This document shows, piece after piece, positions 42,785 to 51,247 of a stretch of 64,000 bases of DNA; the first letter of the stretch is position 1, and each line of letters begins with the position of its first letter. Under the pieces are notes generated by a model, which was not told the DNA's origin, made no database searches, and saw only the letters and a program-made list of their open reading frames with translations. The DNA lies in contig NZ_JAMBOE010000005.1 in assembly GCF_023715465.1 (NCBI RefSeq), forward strand, positions 186,001 through 250,000. The letters run 5' to 3'. The translations under genes and the position numbers were made by a program. This stretch comes from Paenibacillus macerans. GTDB taxonomy: Bacteria; Bacillota; Bacilli; Paenibacillales; Paenibacillaceae.

Positions 42785-43021
42785 TTCAAATTCCACCTTA
42801 GTTCTCGCCCCCATTCATTTTCTTAAAAAATGCAGTAATGGGCGGTTTCGCCCAAAAAAGAGGAAGAGGGGGAAATCCCACAAAATGCAAAAGTGCATGC
42901 GATTTTCGTCGAAATGCCTCGAAAGGAGCGGTTCAACTGCAAATACGGCTAGGCCCCCTAATTCCGGAGTCTACACCGTCAAAATAATGTGTGTCGTACG
43001 ATTGCTTACTTTTTCAACAAA

Positions 43022-43996
43022 TTACAGCGTTCTATGGAATTTGGCTTGTTCTTCTTCCTTCAGTTGCTTGACCCATTCACTGAACACAGTGGGCGCTTTG
43101 CGTTTCAAGCTCCCATGCATTCTGCGGTTGTTGTAGAAGTCCATATACCAGTCAATAGCCGCATACGCGTCTTCCATGGTCTCAAACGATTCTTTGGTGA
43201 GTAGGTCGCGTTCCATCGAGCTGTGGAACGACTCGATGTACGCATTCATGTTTGGTGTCTTTGGCGGGATTCGCTCATGGAGCATCTCCCAGCTTTCACA
43301 AGTATCGCCAAACAGCACACTCAGGAATTGAGGGCCGTTGTCCGTGCGGATCACGGGCATGGTCTCTCCAGGCTGCAATCGACTCCTGATGGCCCGCCCC
43401 AAGGCCTGACAGATAGGTGTCGCTTCGCAAACAGAGCCTCTGTAATAGGCGACGATGACGCGATCGAACACATCGATGATGCTAAAGACGAAGAAGAAAC
43501 GATCGCGGCCGGGAACATATCCGTACTTGATGTCCGCCTGCCATAATTGGTTTGGGCCGGTGACAAGACGGTTTCTAGCCAGTCTTCTTGGATGCTTGGA
43601 TTTGGGCTTTCTCTGCTTTTGAAGAATGCCTAGCTCTTTACAGAGGCGGTAGGCCTTTGACTTTCCTAGAACCAGGTCGTATTTGTCGCGCAAACACTGA
43701 GCCAACAGCTTGTAGCCGTAGATGTGCTCTTCGCCTTCTAGGAGCTCAAGTAGCCACTCTTTGATCTGCTCGTCGCTGACTTTACGACCTTGCAGCGTCA
43801 AGGAGTACCCTGAACAAGGGCGGCCTCTTCCCGGGCTGTTAGAAGTCTCTGTAGACCGTTTCGTGCGTTTGAGGCGCTCGTAGTAGGTGGATTCTGCCAG
43901 ACCTAATATACGCAGCACAAGAGCTGCGGTGTTCCCCTGCTTAATAAAGCGGTCGGCTATTTCAAATTTTTCAGATAAGCAGGGTTCTTCTTTTTT
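43022..43996 (-). CDS. IS3-family transposase OrfB (DDE integrase), read by -1 frameshift
   Basis: From its own ATG (43918) the frame gives 298 residues. It is open back to the slippery site at 43996, so the natural product is an OrfAB fusion. The rve integrase core has the DDE triad in LWQADIKYGY, VIRTDNGPQFLSV and NAYIESFHSSMERDL. The N-terminal HTH_21-like part is YGYKLLAQCLRDKYDL. The gene is uninterrupted, so the element could be active. Confidence 0.92.
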   Translation of the reverse strand, partial: KKEEPCLSEKFEIADRFIKQGNTAALVLRILGLAESTYYERLKRTKRSTETSNSPGRGRPCSGYSLTLQGRKVSDEQIKEWLLELLEGEEHIYGYKLLAQCLRDKYDLVLGKSKAYRLCKELGILQKQRKPKSKHPRRLARNRLVTGPNQLWQADIKYGYVPGRDRFFFVFSIIDVFDRVIVAYYRGSVCEATPICQALGRAIRSRLQPGETMPVIRTDNGPQFLSVLFGDTCESWEMLHERIPPKTPNMNAYIESFHSSMERDLLTKESFETMEDAYAAIDWYMDFYNNRRMHGSLKRKAPTVFSEWVKQLKEEEQAKFHRTL

Positions 43997-44283
43997 AGGA
44001 GTTCTCGCAGAATCTCGATTTCGAGTTCCTTTTCACCCAGCACCTTCATCGCCTTTTCGTATTTCACTTCCACGTCCTGAAGCCGCTTGAGCTCTTGAAG
44101 ATGATGGTCCGCCGGTGGTAGTTCGTGGATATCCACTTCATCCCGATACGTTCGGATCCAGTTGCGAATCGTTTCCGGGTGGAGGTTATACTTCCGGGCC
44201 AGCACCCCCACCTTGATCCCCGACATGGCTTCACGCACCACTTCGATACGCACTTCCTCGTATAGCTTACTTGATCGTCGCAT
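43957..44283 (-). CDS. IS3-family transposase OrfA (helix-turn-helix)
   Basis: The 108-residue protein has an HTH (IEVVREAMSGIKVGVLARKY, then NLHPETIRNWIRTYRDEV) and a leucine-zipper-like coiled coil (KVLGEKELEIEILRELLKKK). It binds the IS ends and contributes the N-terminal part of the OrfAB transposase. The heptamer A-AAA-AAG is in the right phase for -1 slippage 10 codons before its stop. Confidence 0.9.
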   Translation of the reverse strand: MRRSSKLYEEVRIEVVREAMSGIKVGVLARKYNLHPETIRNWIRTYRDEVDIHELPPADHHLQELKRLQDVEVKYEKAMKVLGEKELEIEILRELLKKKNPAYLKNLK

Positions 44284-44527
44284 ACTGTTCGTCCTCCCTT
44301 AGAAATACAATAATATATTGTAGGGCAGGACTCCAATTCAATTAGGGGGCCGTGGGGTTTTTGCACTTCAACCGCTCAAAAGCAGAAATTTGCGGAAATT
44401 CAAATGTACTTTTGCATTTGATCCCATCGAACCTTCCTTCTTCCCATGAAAAACGAGCAAACTATTGAAACTGATTCATGAAGTCGCTGTCAAAGTCGGG
44501 AAGTTTCCCGCTCTGACACAACGTTCT

Positions 44528-44708
44528 AATTGGAAATATCCAATTGAAATGGAAATTCAATGGCAGATACGGCAGTTAGATTGGAAATTTCCAATAGATC
44601 TGGCTCCGCACCGTGCAAAATGGCGATTGGAGCGAATTCTATTGGATATTCTCCAATGAGAGTACCAAATTGCGATTGATGCCGTCAATCTATTGGATTT
44701 TTTCCAAT
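44528..44708 (+). repeat. intergenic repeat family C, copy 2
   Basis: Units AATTGGAAATATCCAATT (44528), GATTGGAAATTTCCAATAG (44579), CTATTGGATATTCTCCAATG (44639) and CTATTGGATTTTTTCCAATG (44690) start 51, 60 and 51 bp apart, the same spacing as copy 1 at 15319-15502 but in reverse orientation. It lies between the IS and the terminator of the dehydrogenase gene. Confidence 0.85.
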
Positions 44709-44745
44709 GAGAGGTGGCATCATGCATATGACGATCCGGTATTCA

Positions 44746-44787
44746 CAAAACACCCCAGCCCTAGATAATTCTTATCTGAGGCTGGGG
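44746..44787 (-). terminator. terminator of the xylan-locus dehydrogenase gene
   Basis: On the minus strand CCCCAGCC pairs with GGCTGGGG around AT-rich arms (TCAGATAAGAATTATCTAG), followed by TGTTTTGTG. It lies about 14 bp after the stop codon. Confidence 0.85.
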
Positions 44788-44800
44788 TATTATACATCGC

Positions 44801-45856
44801 TCAAGGCATATTCGGATAGATCATGACCTTAATGCTGGTGTCTTTCTCCGTACGCGCCGTTTCTACCGCTTCCTTAATGTCATCGAGCGCATAGCGGTGG
44901 GTGATAATTTTCTCCATCTCGGCGGAGGAATGCTGCAGCGTCTGAATCGCCGGCTTGTACGTGTTGGCATAACGGAAAACGCCATAGGCGTCAATCTCGC
45001 CGTCGATCAGCTGGCCCATATCCATCGGCACCGTGTCCGAAGCGGGCAAGCCGACGAAGACGATTCTTCCGCCGCGCCGGACCAGCATAATCGTATCGGC
45101 CATCGCTTTGGCATTGCCCGACGACTCGACGATGAGGGTGATCCCCTCTCCGCCCGTCAGCTCGGCGAGCCGCTCCCGGACGTCCTCGCTGGCCGGGTCA
45201 AGCGCTGCGGTAAAGTCCAGGTCGAGGGCCATTTGCCGCCGCAGCGGCACCACATCCGTTCCGTAGATTTCGGATACACCGAACAGCTTCGCCGCTTGCC
45301 CCGCAAGCAGGCCGATCGGGCCGAGGCCGGTGATCAGCAGCCGGTCAAACGGCTTGACCTGGCCGCGAAGCAAAGCGTGAAAGCCGACGGACAGCGGCTC
45401 AAGCAGCGCACCTTCCTCGTAGCTCATCGTTACCGGCAGCTTGAACAGGTAATCGCTTGGCATCACGGTGTATTCCGCCCACGCGCCGTCCACCGGAGGC
45501 GTCGCCAGGAAAGCGACATCCGGGCACAAATTGTAGCGCCCGCTTTTACAATAATCACAGCGGCCACAGGTCACCCCCGGCTCCACCGCCACCCGGTCGC
45601 CCACGGCTACATTCGTTACATTGGCGCCTACCTCCACCACCTCGCCGGCCAGCTCATGGCCCAGCACAATCGGCTCCTTGACCACGTAACGCCCGATTTT
45701 GCCATGCTCGTAATAATGCACATCCGATCCGCATATGCCGATGCAATGAACTTTGATCAGCGCCTCGTTCTCCTTGGGAACAGGAATTTCTACCTCTTTG
45801 ACCGCGATGGAGAACGGCACGTCCATGATCGCCGCTTTCATCTTGCCTGCCGTCAT
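44801..45856 (-). CDS. zinc-dependent polyol dehydrogenase (sorbitol/xylitol dehydrogenase-like MDR)
   Basis: The 351-residue protein has catalytic-zinc ligands in GICGSDVHYYEHG and VLGHELAGEVV, the structural-zinc cysteines in CGRCDYCKSGRYNLCPD, and the NAD-binding GLGPIGLLAGQ. EHGKIGRYVVKEP is typical of sorbitol/xylitol dehydrogenases. In a xylan locus it may interconvert xylose/xylitol-type polyols and ketoses; the exact substrate is inference. It ends the minus-strand locus and lies 49 bp after GH43. Confidence 0.86.
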   Translation of the reverse strand: MTAGKMKAAIMDVPFSIAVKEVEIPVPKENEALIKVHCIGICGSDVHYYEHGKIGRYVVKEPIVLGHELAGEVVEVGANVTNVAVGDRVAVEPGVTCGRCDYCKSGRYNLCPDVAFLATPPVDGAWAEYTVMPSDYLFKLPVTMSYEEGALLEPLSVGFHALLRGQVKPFDRLLITGLGPIGLLAGQAAKLFGVSEIYGTDVVPLRRQMALDLDFTAALDPASEDVRERLAELTGGEGITLIVESSGNAKAMADTIMLVRRGGRIVFVGLPASDTVPMDMGQLIDGEIDAYGVFRYANTYKPAIQTLQHSSAEMEKIITHRYALDDIKEAVETARTEKDTSIKVMIYPNMP

Positions 45857-45905
45857 ACGAATTCACCTCTTGTAAAATATAATGATGTACATGCCGGGTT
45901 CATTC

Positions 45906-47522
45906 TCAGTCCTCCCGGTACGCAAAATAATCAAAATCCCCATGGAGACTGCGCCCGCTTAAATCGTGGACACAGACGCCGATGAACGCGCCGGTAAATC
46001 CCTGGTCCAACAGTACGCCCCCGCGTTTCGTCTCCGCATTTTCATCGGACATGCGTCCGGCATCCAGCACCGGCCCGACAGCGTTCCAATCGGAGCCATC
46101 CACCGAGTAGTAGAATTGAGCCTGATCATGATCCAGCGTAAGCTTCAGATAAACCCGTTCACATCCGTTCACGGATATTTCCTGATCCAGCGGTTCATCA
46201 TATTCCCCCTGGTTGCTCGTGAGGATGGCCAGGCATTTGCCTAGCGTTTCGTCCCGGCTGATCCGCAAATAATACCAGTTCCGAGCGTTATAATAGTAGA
46301 CCAGCCCAGCCATCTGCTGATACGTGTCGGGTTCGAACTCGACCACCGTCTCCGCCTCCGCGGTGAACGCCTGCTGCCGGCGGGCCACCAGGCTCTGACC
46401 ATGGGCGGAAGAGAAGGACTCTCGTCCGCGAAGGCGCAGATAACCCGGTCTCTCCCGCAGCGAAAGCCAAGCTTCGTCTGCCGGTTCGCGCAGGGTATTG
46501 AAATGGACGGCAAGCGTCTCGCCATCAAAATGATCGATGCCCGTACCGTGCGGCGGCTGCTCGGGAAAAGGATGCTCCGGCAAATCCGCAGGGGCGGCGG
46601 CCGTAAGCTCCGGCTCACAACCTCCGCTCACCAGCCGCAGCCAGCCATCCTCCGTCCACTCCACTTGCTGAATCGCCGTCTCCCGGCCCAGATTACACAT
46701 ACGGGACGTCTTTAAGGGCCGGCCGCATAAATGAACCATATACCATTCGCCCGCAGCCGTCTCCACCAGGTCCGCATGTCCCGCCCGCTGCAGCGGGAGC
46801 TCGGGATTAAACCGGGAAGTCAAAATCGGATTTGCCGGATCGACCTCATACGGTCCCAGGATGGACTCCGAGCGAGCCATCGTAACGGCATGCTCATAGC
46901 GGGTGCCGCCTTCCGCAGTCAGCAGATAATAATAGCGTCCGCGGCGGTAAAGATGCGGTCCCTCCGTCAGACCAAGCGAAGTCCCGCGGAAAATGTTATG
47001 CACCGGGCCAACCAGCTGCCGCTGCCGCTCATCGTACTCCTGCATCACGATCCCGCCGAAGCGATTTCGTCCTTTCCGATGATCCCACACCATGTTGAGC
47101 AGCCATTTCCGGCCGTCTTCATCGTGGAATAGCGATGGATCAAAACCGCTGCTGTTCAGGTAGACCGGCTCCGACCAAGGCCCCTCAATATCGGAAGCAT
47201 ACACCAGATAATTGTGCGTATCCTTGAACGGTCCGATATGGCTTTTTACATCGGTATACACGAGATAGTAAATCCCGTCACAGTAGCTTAGACAGGGGGC
47301 CCAAACGCCCCCGGAGCTGGGATTGCCGAGCATGTTCAACTGGCTGGTCCGCGTCAGCGGATGCGGCAATAAACGCCAATGCTTGAGATCGCGGGAATGG
47401 TGAATCTGAACGCCGGGAAACCATTCAAACGTTGACGTGGCGATATAATAGTCGTCACCGACGCGGATGATCGAAGGATCGGGATTAAAACCGCTCAAGA
47501 TCGGGTTAACAATTGTCTTCAT
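45906..47522 (-). CDS. glycoside hydrolase family 43 beta-xylosidase/arabinofuranosidase
   Basis: ATG 47522 has GGAGGGG 7 nt upstream; the longer frame adds 13 residues. The 538-residue protein has the five-bladed propeller with Asp in GFNPDPSIIRV, Asp in SSGFDPSLFHDEDGRKWL and the acid Glu in GLTEGPHLYRRGRYYYL. A C-terminal beta-sandwich (from about residue 330) is typical of XynB-type GH43 enzymes. No signal peptide, so it cleaves imported xylo-oligosaccharides in the cytosol. Confidence 0.92.
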   Translation of the reverse strand: MKTIVNPILSGFNPDPSIIRVGDDYYIATSTFEWFPGVQIHHSRDLKHWRLLPHPLTRTSQLNMLGNPSSGGVWAPCLSYCDGIYYLVYTDVKSHIGPFKDTHNYLVYASDIEGPWSEPVYLNSSGFDPSLFHDEDGRKWLLNMVWDHRKGRNRFGGIVMQEYDERQRQLVGPVHNIFRGTSLGLTEGPHLYRRGRYYYLLTAEGGTRYEHAVTMARSESILGPYEVDPANPILTSRFNPELPLQRAGHADLVETAAGEWYMVHLCGRPLKTSRMCNLGRETAIQQVEWTEDGWLRLVSGGCEPELTAAAPADLPEHPFPEQPPHGTGIDHFDGETLAVHFNTLREPADEAWLSLRERPGYLRLRGRESFSSAHGQSLVARRQQAFTAEAETVVEFEPDTYQQMAGLVYYYNARNWYYLRISRDETLGKCLAILTSNQGEYDEPLDQEISVNGCERVYLKLTLDHDQAQFYYSVDGSDWNAVGPVLDAGRMSDENAETKRGGVLLDQGFTGAFIGVCVHDLSGRSLHGDFDYFAYRED

Positions 47523-47535
47523 TTTGACACCCCTC

Positions 47536-50500
47536 CTATTTTTCAAACCGGAACCAGCCAAAATCGAACTGACTCCCCGGCAAAAAGATAAACGTCACAT
47601 CCTGCACGCCGGTCACTTTGTTCAAAGGAAACTCCTTCACCTCGTAACCATCGGTGTGCGTAAATTCGATCAGCTGCTGCCGGCTTTCGCCGTCCTGACC
47701 GGAGAACCGCACGTGAAGCGTATTTTTATCGATCGGCGAATGTCCGTAAACGGCCAGCTTTGCGGCGCCTTCCGCCGTAAAATCCATCTCCTTGATCTCC
47801 AGGGAGACATTATTGCCGATGCCTTCGACGCGGCTGTCCACGATCTTGAAGGAATCGCCATAGATGTGATCGCAGTCCGCGGCGGCGTTTTGCGCAAAGG
47901 CCCGATTCTGACGGGTAAAATAAAAACCTTTGATATGAACCTTCTGCCTGAGCACAAAACAAATCGAAGTAATGCCGCGGAGCCGCTTGTTTAGGCGGAA
48001 AGTTTCCTCCTGGTACACATTCCATTTCGTTTCTTTTTGGTACACGGCATCGGCCAGCAGCTCGCTGCCCTCTTCGCCCGGCATGCCTTCCCAAATCTGC
48101 AGCGGGTAAGGTTCGCTAGTTAAGGCAAAAATGGGGATGATAATCTCATTCGAACCATGGGAACCAAAATCGAGATTCCGAAAGCCGACCCGGGTTTCCC
48201 CGTCCCTGCTGGTGGCGACGCCTCTTTCGTTACCATTGCCGAGTTCGCCTCGGCTGTAATCGTACAGCCCGCCAGAGATAAAGCCATAGGGATCTTTGCC
48301 CGCCATGCCGAGTCCGGTAACCGCAAATTCCAGTTCGGAGATCAGCTTGATTTTGTCGCTGCCGTTTTTGCCGGTACACCGAACGCGAAATGCGCCATCC
48401 CCTAAAGCCGTGATTCGTGCGGTGTGACCATCGCCTTCAATCTGTGCCAGATTGGAAGGAATGCCAGCGTCGTTGACCACGCTCCATTCCACTTCCGTAT
48501 AGGTAGTATTATGAGGGTACAGCTTCGCTTCTACCTCAACCACAGGTTTCGTTTCGTCCAACTGCTGACCCGAGCGGCTGAGCAATTCGATTTTGCGCAG
48601 CGGAATTTCGTCCAGTCGGCCTATAACGCAAGGCAGCTCCCGGTTGCTCATATAAGCGGAGATTCCCGACAGCTCTTCTGCTTCACAAGGCAGGGCGGCA
48701 AATCCTAGCGTCCGGCTCTCCATGCCTTTTGAACTTACCTTCATCCGGATCGTGCCCGGTTCAGTACCGGCCGCAACGATCGCCATCAATTTTCCGCTGA
48801 ACAATCTTCGGCTTAAGCCTTTGTACGGATCGTAATCCGTGCTGTCTCCGTTATCGAGCCCCACCAGCCGCCCTGCTCCCGTAACTTCAACGAACACCCG
48901 GTTATTTGCGTTCTCCACAGGCCGCCCGTCCTCATCCTCCATCGTAATTTCCACAAAAATGAGATCCGTCCCGTTTGCGATCAGTGACTCCTTATCAGGC
49001 TTTAGCTTGATCTGTCTCGCGTCTTGGAAAGAGGTGCGAACATCGGTTGCAATCACCCGGCCGTTCTCGTCGTAAGCGATGGCTTTGATTTCCCCTGCCT
49101 GATAAGGAATCTTCCACCATCCGACCAGTTCTTGCCCATTCCGGTGATCGATCTCATGGCTCCCTACGGTCACGCCGTTGCAGATCAGCTCCACCCGGGG
49201 GGCATTCGAGCAAACGCGGATATCGATCATTTGCCCAGGATTGAAATCCCAGTACGGAAAAAGATGCACCATAGGCCGGTCTTTGTAATCCGTCCATTCC
49301 GCCTGATAGATGTAATACGAGTCTTTGGGGAACGTTGCCGTATCAATCTGCCCGAAGTAGGCGTTTTTCGTATGATATGGGGTCGGTTCCCCAATGTAGT
49401 CAAATCCGGTCCAAATGAACTGTCCCAAGGAGAACGGAGTGTCTCTTTCGGCTAGAATGCACGCTTCCGCCGACTTCGCCCCCCAGCTGGTGGAGCTGTT
49501 CCCCAGCGCCGAGCACTGCTCATCGTCATCGGCCAAAATCGATTGCTCAAACGGGAAATGGTACACGCCCCGGCTCTGCACGATCGAAGCCGTTTCGCTG
49601 CCGTAGATGATCCAGTCCGGATGCTCGGCATGATGCTGGCGGTAGTATTTTTCCGCATAATTATAGCCTGCAACCTTGACGATTTCGGCGCATTTCTGCG
49701 CATTTTCCCAAGGCATGTAATTGGAGCCGATCGTCACCCGGGCGTTTTGCTTCGGATCGGATTTGCGTACTTCCTCCATCAGCAGCCTAGTGATTTCCTG
49801 CCCTCTTTCATCCGCATGAGTATCATAGATTTCGTTCCCGATGCTCCACAGCAAGAGGCAGGGATGATTGCGGTCCCGTCTGACCCAGCTCTTCACATCC
49901 GCAGCGGCCCAATCTTTGAAATAACGCGCGTAATCGTAAGTCGTTTTTGGTCTTTCCCACATGTCAAAAGCTTCGGACATGACCAGAAAGCCCATTTCGT
50001 CAGCCAAGTCCATCAGCTCGGGCGCCGGCATATTATGGGCCGTCCGGATGGCATTCACGCCCATCTCCCGCAATATCCGCAATCTCCGCCGCAAAGCTTC
50101 CTTGTTGAACGCCGCACCCAAAGCGCCAAGATCATGGTGTTCGCAGACCCCGTTTAACTTCATAGATCTCCCGTTCAAAAAGAAACCCGCGTTGGGATCA
50201 AGGCGGATCTCCCGGAATCCGACGGATTGGGTAACGGTTTCAAGAATCGGACCGCCGGTGGAGCCGCCCATTTCCGCCCCAGCCGGCCGCAGCTCGGTCA
50301 CGAGCGTATACAAGTGCGGCGCTTCCGTACTCCAAAGATGCGGATGAGGGATCGTTAGCTTTTGCAGGTTCAGAATCACGGCGGAATCTTTGCGTCCTGC
50401 CCCTGGCGAGACCTGTTCCGCACTGGACTGAATGATCTCCCCTTTGTACAGAAGCGTATGAGAGAGCAATGCATCCCGATCAAGCTTTAATTCGGTTTCG

Positions 50501-50991
50501 ATGTCCACCTGCCATTTATCCCCGTCCCGCGCCGTAGAAACATAGATGCCATCCGTGACGATATGGCCGCGGCCCCGTGTTTTCAGCCATACATTGCGGT
50601 AAATCCCCGCACCGGAGTACCACCTGCTGTTGGGGCTTTGAAACACGACCTTGAGCAAAACTTCGTTTTCCCCGGTCACCAGCACCTCCGTGATTTCATG
50701 TTCGAAGGAGGAATAGCCGTATTTCCACTCCCCGATCTGCTGCCCGTTCACATACAAGGTAGAGTCCATATAAACCCCGTCGAAGGCCAACAAAACCTCC
50801 TCATCGCTGCCCGTATAATTGAATGTTTTCCTATACCAGCCGATGCTGTTTTCGTACAGATCCAGTGTATTGTAAATCAGCCAGTCATGGGGAATATCGA
50901 CCGGTTCAAAGCTCAGATCGGCAGGACTCGCAACTTCCAGGCCGCTTTTGGCAAATTCCCAACCGTCGTTAAACCGCATCTTCTTATTCAT
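47536..50991 (-). CDS. large glycoside hydrolase family 2 enzyme
   Basis: The 1151-residue protein has no signal peptide. It opens with a sugar-binding jelly roll (FNDGWEFAKSG, DIPHDWLIYNT) and an immunoglobulin-like domain. The catalytic barrel has AIRTAHNMPAPELMDLADEM, MSEAFDMWERPKTTYDY and the acid/base Glu in LLLWSIGNEIYD. DUF4982/Ig-like domains follow, and a further beta-sandwich near the C-terminus. GH2 covers beta-galactosidase, mannosidase and glucuronidase; here a side-chain sugar of xylan is likely. It is 13 bp upstream of GH43. Confidence 0.9.
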   Translation of the reverse strand: MNKKMRFNDGWEFAKSGLEVASPADLSFEPVDIPHDWLIYNTLDLYENSIGWYRKTFNYTGSDEEVLLAFDGVYMDSTLYVNGQQIGEWKYGYSSFEHEITEVLVTGENEVLLKVVFQSPNSRWYSGAGIYRNVWLKTRGRGHIVTDGIYVSTARDGDKWQVDIETELKLDRDALLSHTLLYKGEIIQSSAEQVSPGAGRKDSAVILNLQKLTIPHPHLWSTEAPHLYTLVTELRPAGAEMGGSTGGPILETVTQSVGFREIRLDPNAGFFLNGRSMKLNGVCEHHDLGALGAAFNKEALRRRLRILREMGVNAIRTAHNMPAPELMDLADEMGFLVMSEAFDMWERPKTTYDYARYFKDWAAADVKSWVRRDRNHPCLLLWSIGNEIYDTHADERGQEITRLLMEEVRKSDPKQNARVTIGSNYMPWENAQKCAEIVKVAGYNYAEKYYRQHHAEHPDWIIYGSETASIVQSRGVYHFPFEQSILADDDEQCSALGNSSTSWGAKSAEACILAERDTPFSLGQFIWTGFDYIGEPTPYHTKNAYFGQIDTATFPKDSYYIYQAEWTDYKDRPMVHLFPYWDFNPGQMIDIRVCSNAPRVELICNGVTVGSHEIDHRNGQELVGWWKIPYQAGEIKAIAYDENGRVIATDVRTSFQDARQIKLKPDKESLIANGTDLIFVEITMEDEDGRPVENANNRVFVEVTGAGRLVGLDNGDSTDYDPYKGLSRRLFSGKLMAIVAAGTEPGTIRMKVSSKGMESRTLGFAALPCEAEELSGISAYMSNRELPCVIGRLDEIPLRKIELLSRSGQQLDETKPVVEVEAKLYPHNTTYTEVEWSVVNDAGIPSNLAQIEGDGHTARITALGDGAFRVRCTGKNGSDKIKLISELEFAVTGLGMAGKDPYGFISGGLYDYSRGELGNGNERGVATSRDGETRVGFRNLDFGSHGSNEIIIPIFALTSEPYPLQIWEGMPGEEGSELLADAVYQKETKWNVYQEETFRLNKRLRGITSICFVLRQKVHIKGFYFTRQNRAFAQNAAADCDHIYGDSFKIVDSRVEGIGNNVSLEIKEMDFTAEGAAKLAVYGHSPIDKNTLHVRFSGQDGESRQQLIEFTHTDGYEVKEFPLNKVTGVQDVTFIFLPGSQFDFGWFRFEK

Positions 50992-51029
50992 CGCCTCTCG
51001 CCCTCTTTCCGTTCCTAATAATAGTGCGA

Positions 51030-51237
51030 GTTCAAAAAGTCGGGTTTTCAGGACCGAGAAGGTTGGATGAAGCTAGGGACGTAAGGAGCGGAGCGTACGT
51101 TTTGGGTACGTGAGCAACTGAAATGTTTCCGTAGGAAACATGCTTCGGAAGCATATGCTAGAGCCCGGCTGAATTCAAGATTCGACGCCGATTCCACTCC
51201 TCGAACAGCTTCGTCCTGGGAAGACGACTTTTTGAAC
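51030..51237. mobile_element. 208-bp MITE-like element
   Basis: The ends are inverted: GTTCAAAAAGTCGGGTTTTC on the left and, as complement, GTTCAAAAAGTCGTCTTCCC on the right. The inside carries small perfect hairpins (ATGTTTCCGTAGGAAACAT; ATGCTTCGGAAGCAT) and no gene. An end fragment of 22 bp identical to the left end lies at 56775-56796. It fills the gap between the GH2 and GH67 genes. Confidence 0.75.
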
Positions 51238-51247
51238 AACCTCTAAT

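Larger units (their letters stand above)
42952..44351 (-). mobile_element. IS3-family insertion sequence (IS150-like group)
   Basis: The 1400-bp element has imperfect terminal inverted repeats: GGCCCCCTAATTCCGGAGTC on the left and, as complement of the right end, GGCCCCCTAATTGAATTGGA then GTC. It holds two overlapping-frame genes, orfA (43957-44283) and orfB, joined by a slippery A-AAA-AAG at 43990-43996. No clear target duplication is seen (left flank ATACGGCTA, right flank GTGGGGTTT), so the exact ends could be off by a few bases. Confidence 0.88.
42880..44460. repeat. intergenic repeat family B, copy 2, split by the IS element
   Basis: Left part: AAAATGCAAAAGTGCATGCG at 42884 and GAGCGGTTCAACTGCAAATA at about 42926. 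Right part: GTTTTTGCACTTCAACCGCT at about 44357 and ATGTACTTTTGCATTTGATC at about 44404, then CCATCG and CCTTCTTCCCATGAAAAACG as in copy 1. The two innermost arms are complements of each other and bracket the IS. So the IS (42952-44351) landed in, or between, family B units. Confidence 0.7.

Noticed and set aside
42841..42865. Hairpin GGGCG-GTTT-CGCCC followed by AAAAAA as a terminator
   Set aside because: The A-tract is on the wrong strand for the minus-strand genes and no plus-strand gene ends there.
44897..45985. Plus-strand open frame of 362 codons opposite the dehydrogenase
   Set aside because: Shadow of a gene with complete zinc and NAD motifs; no domain and no start site.
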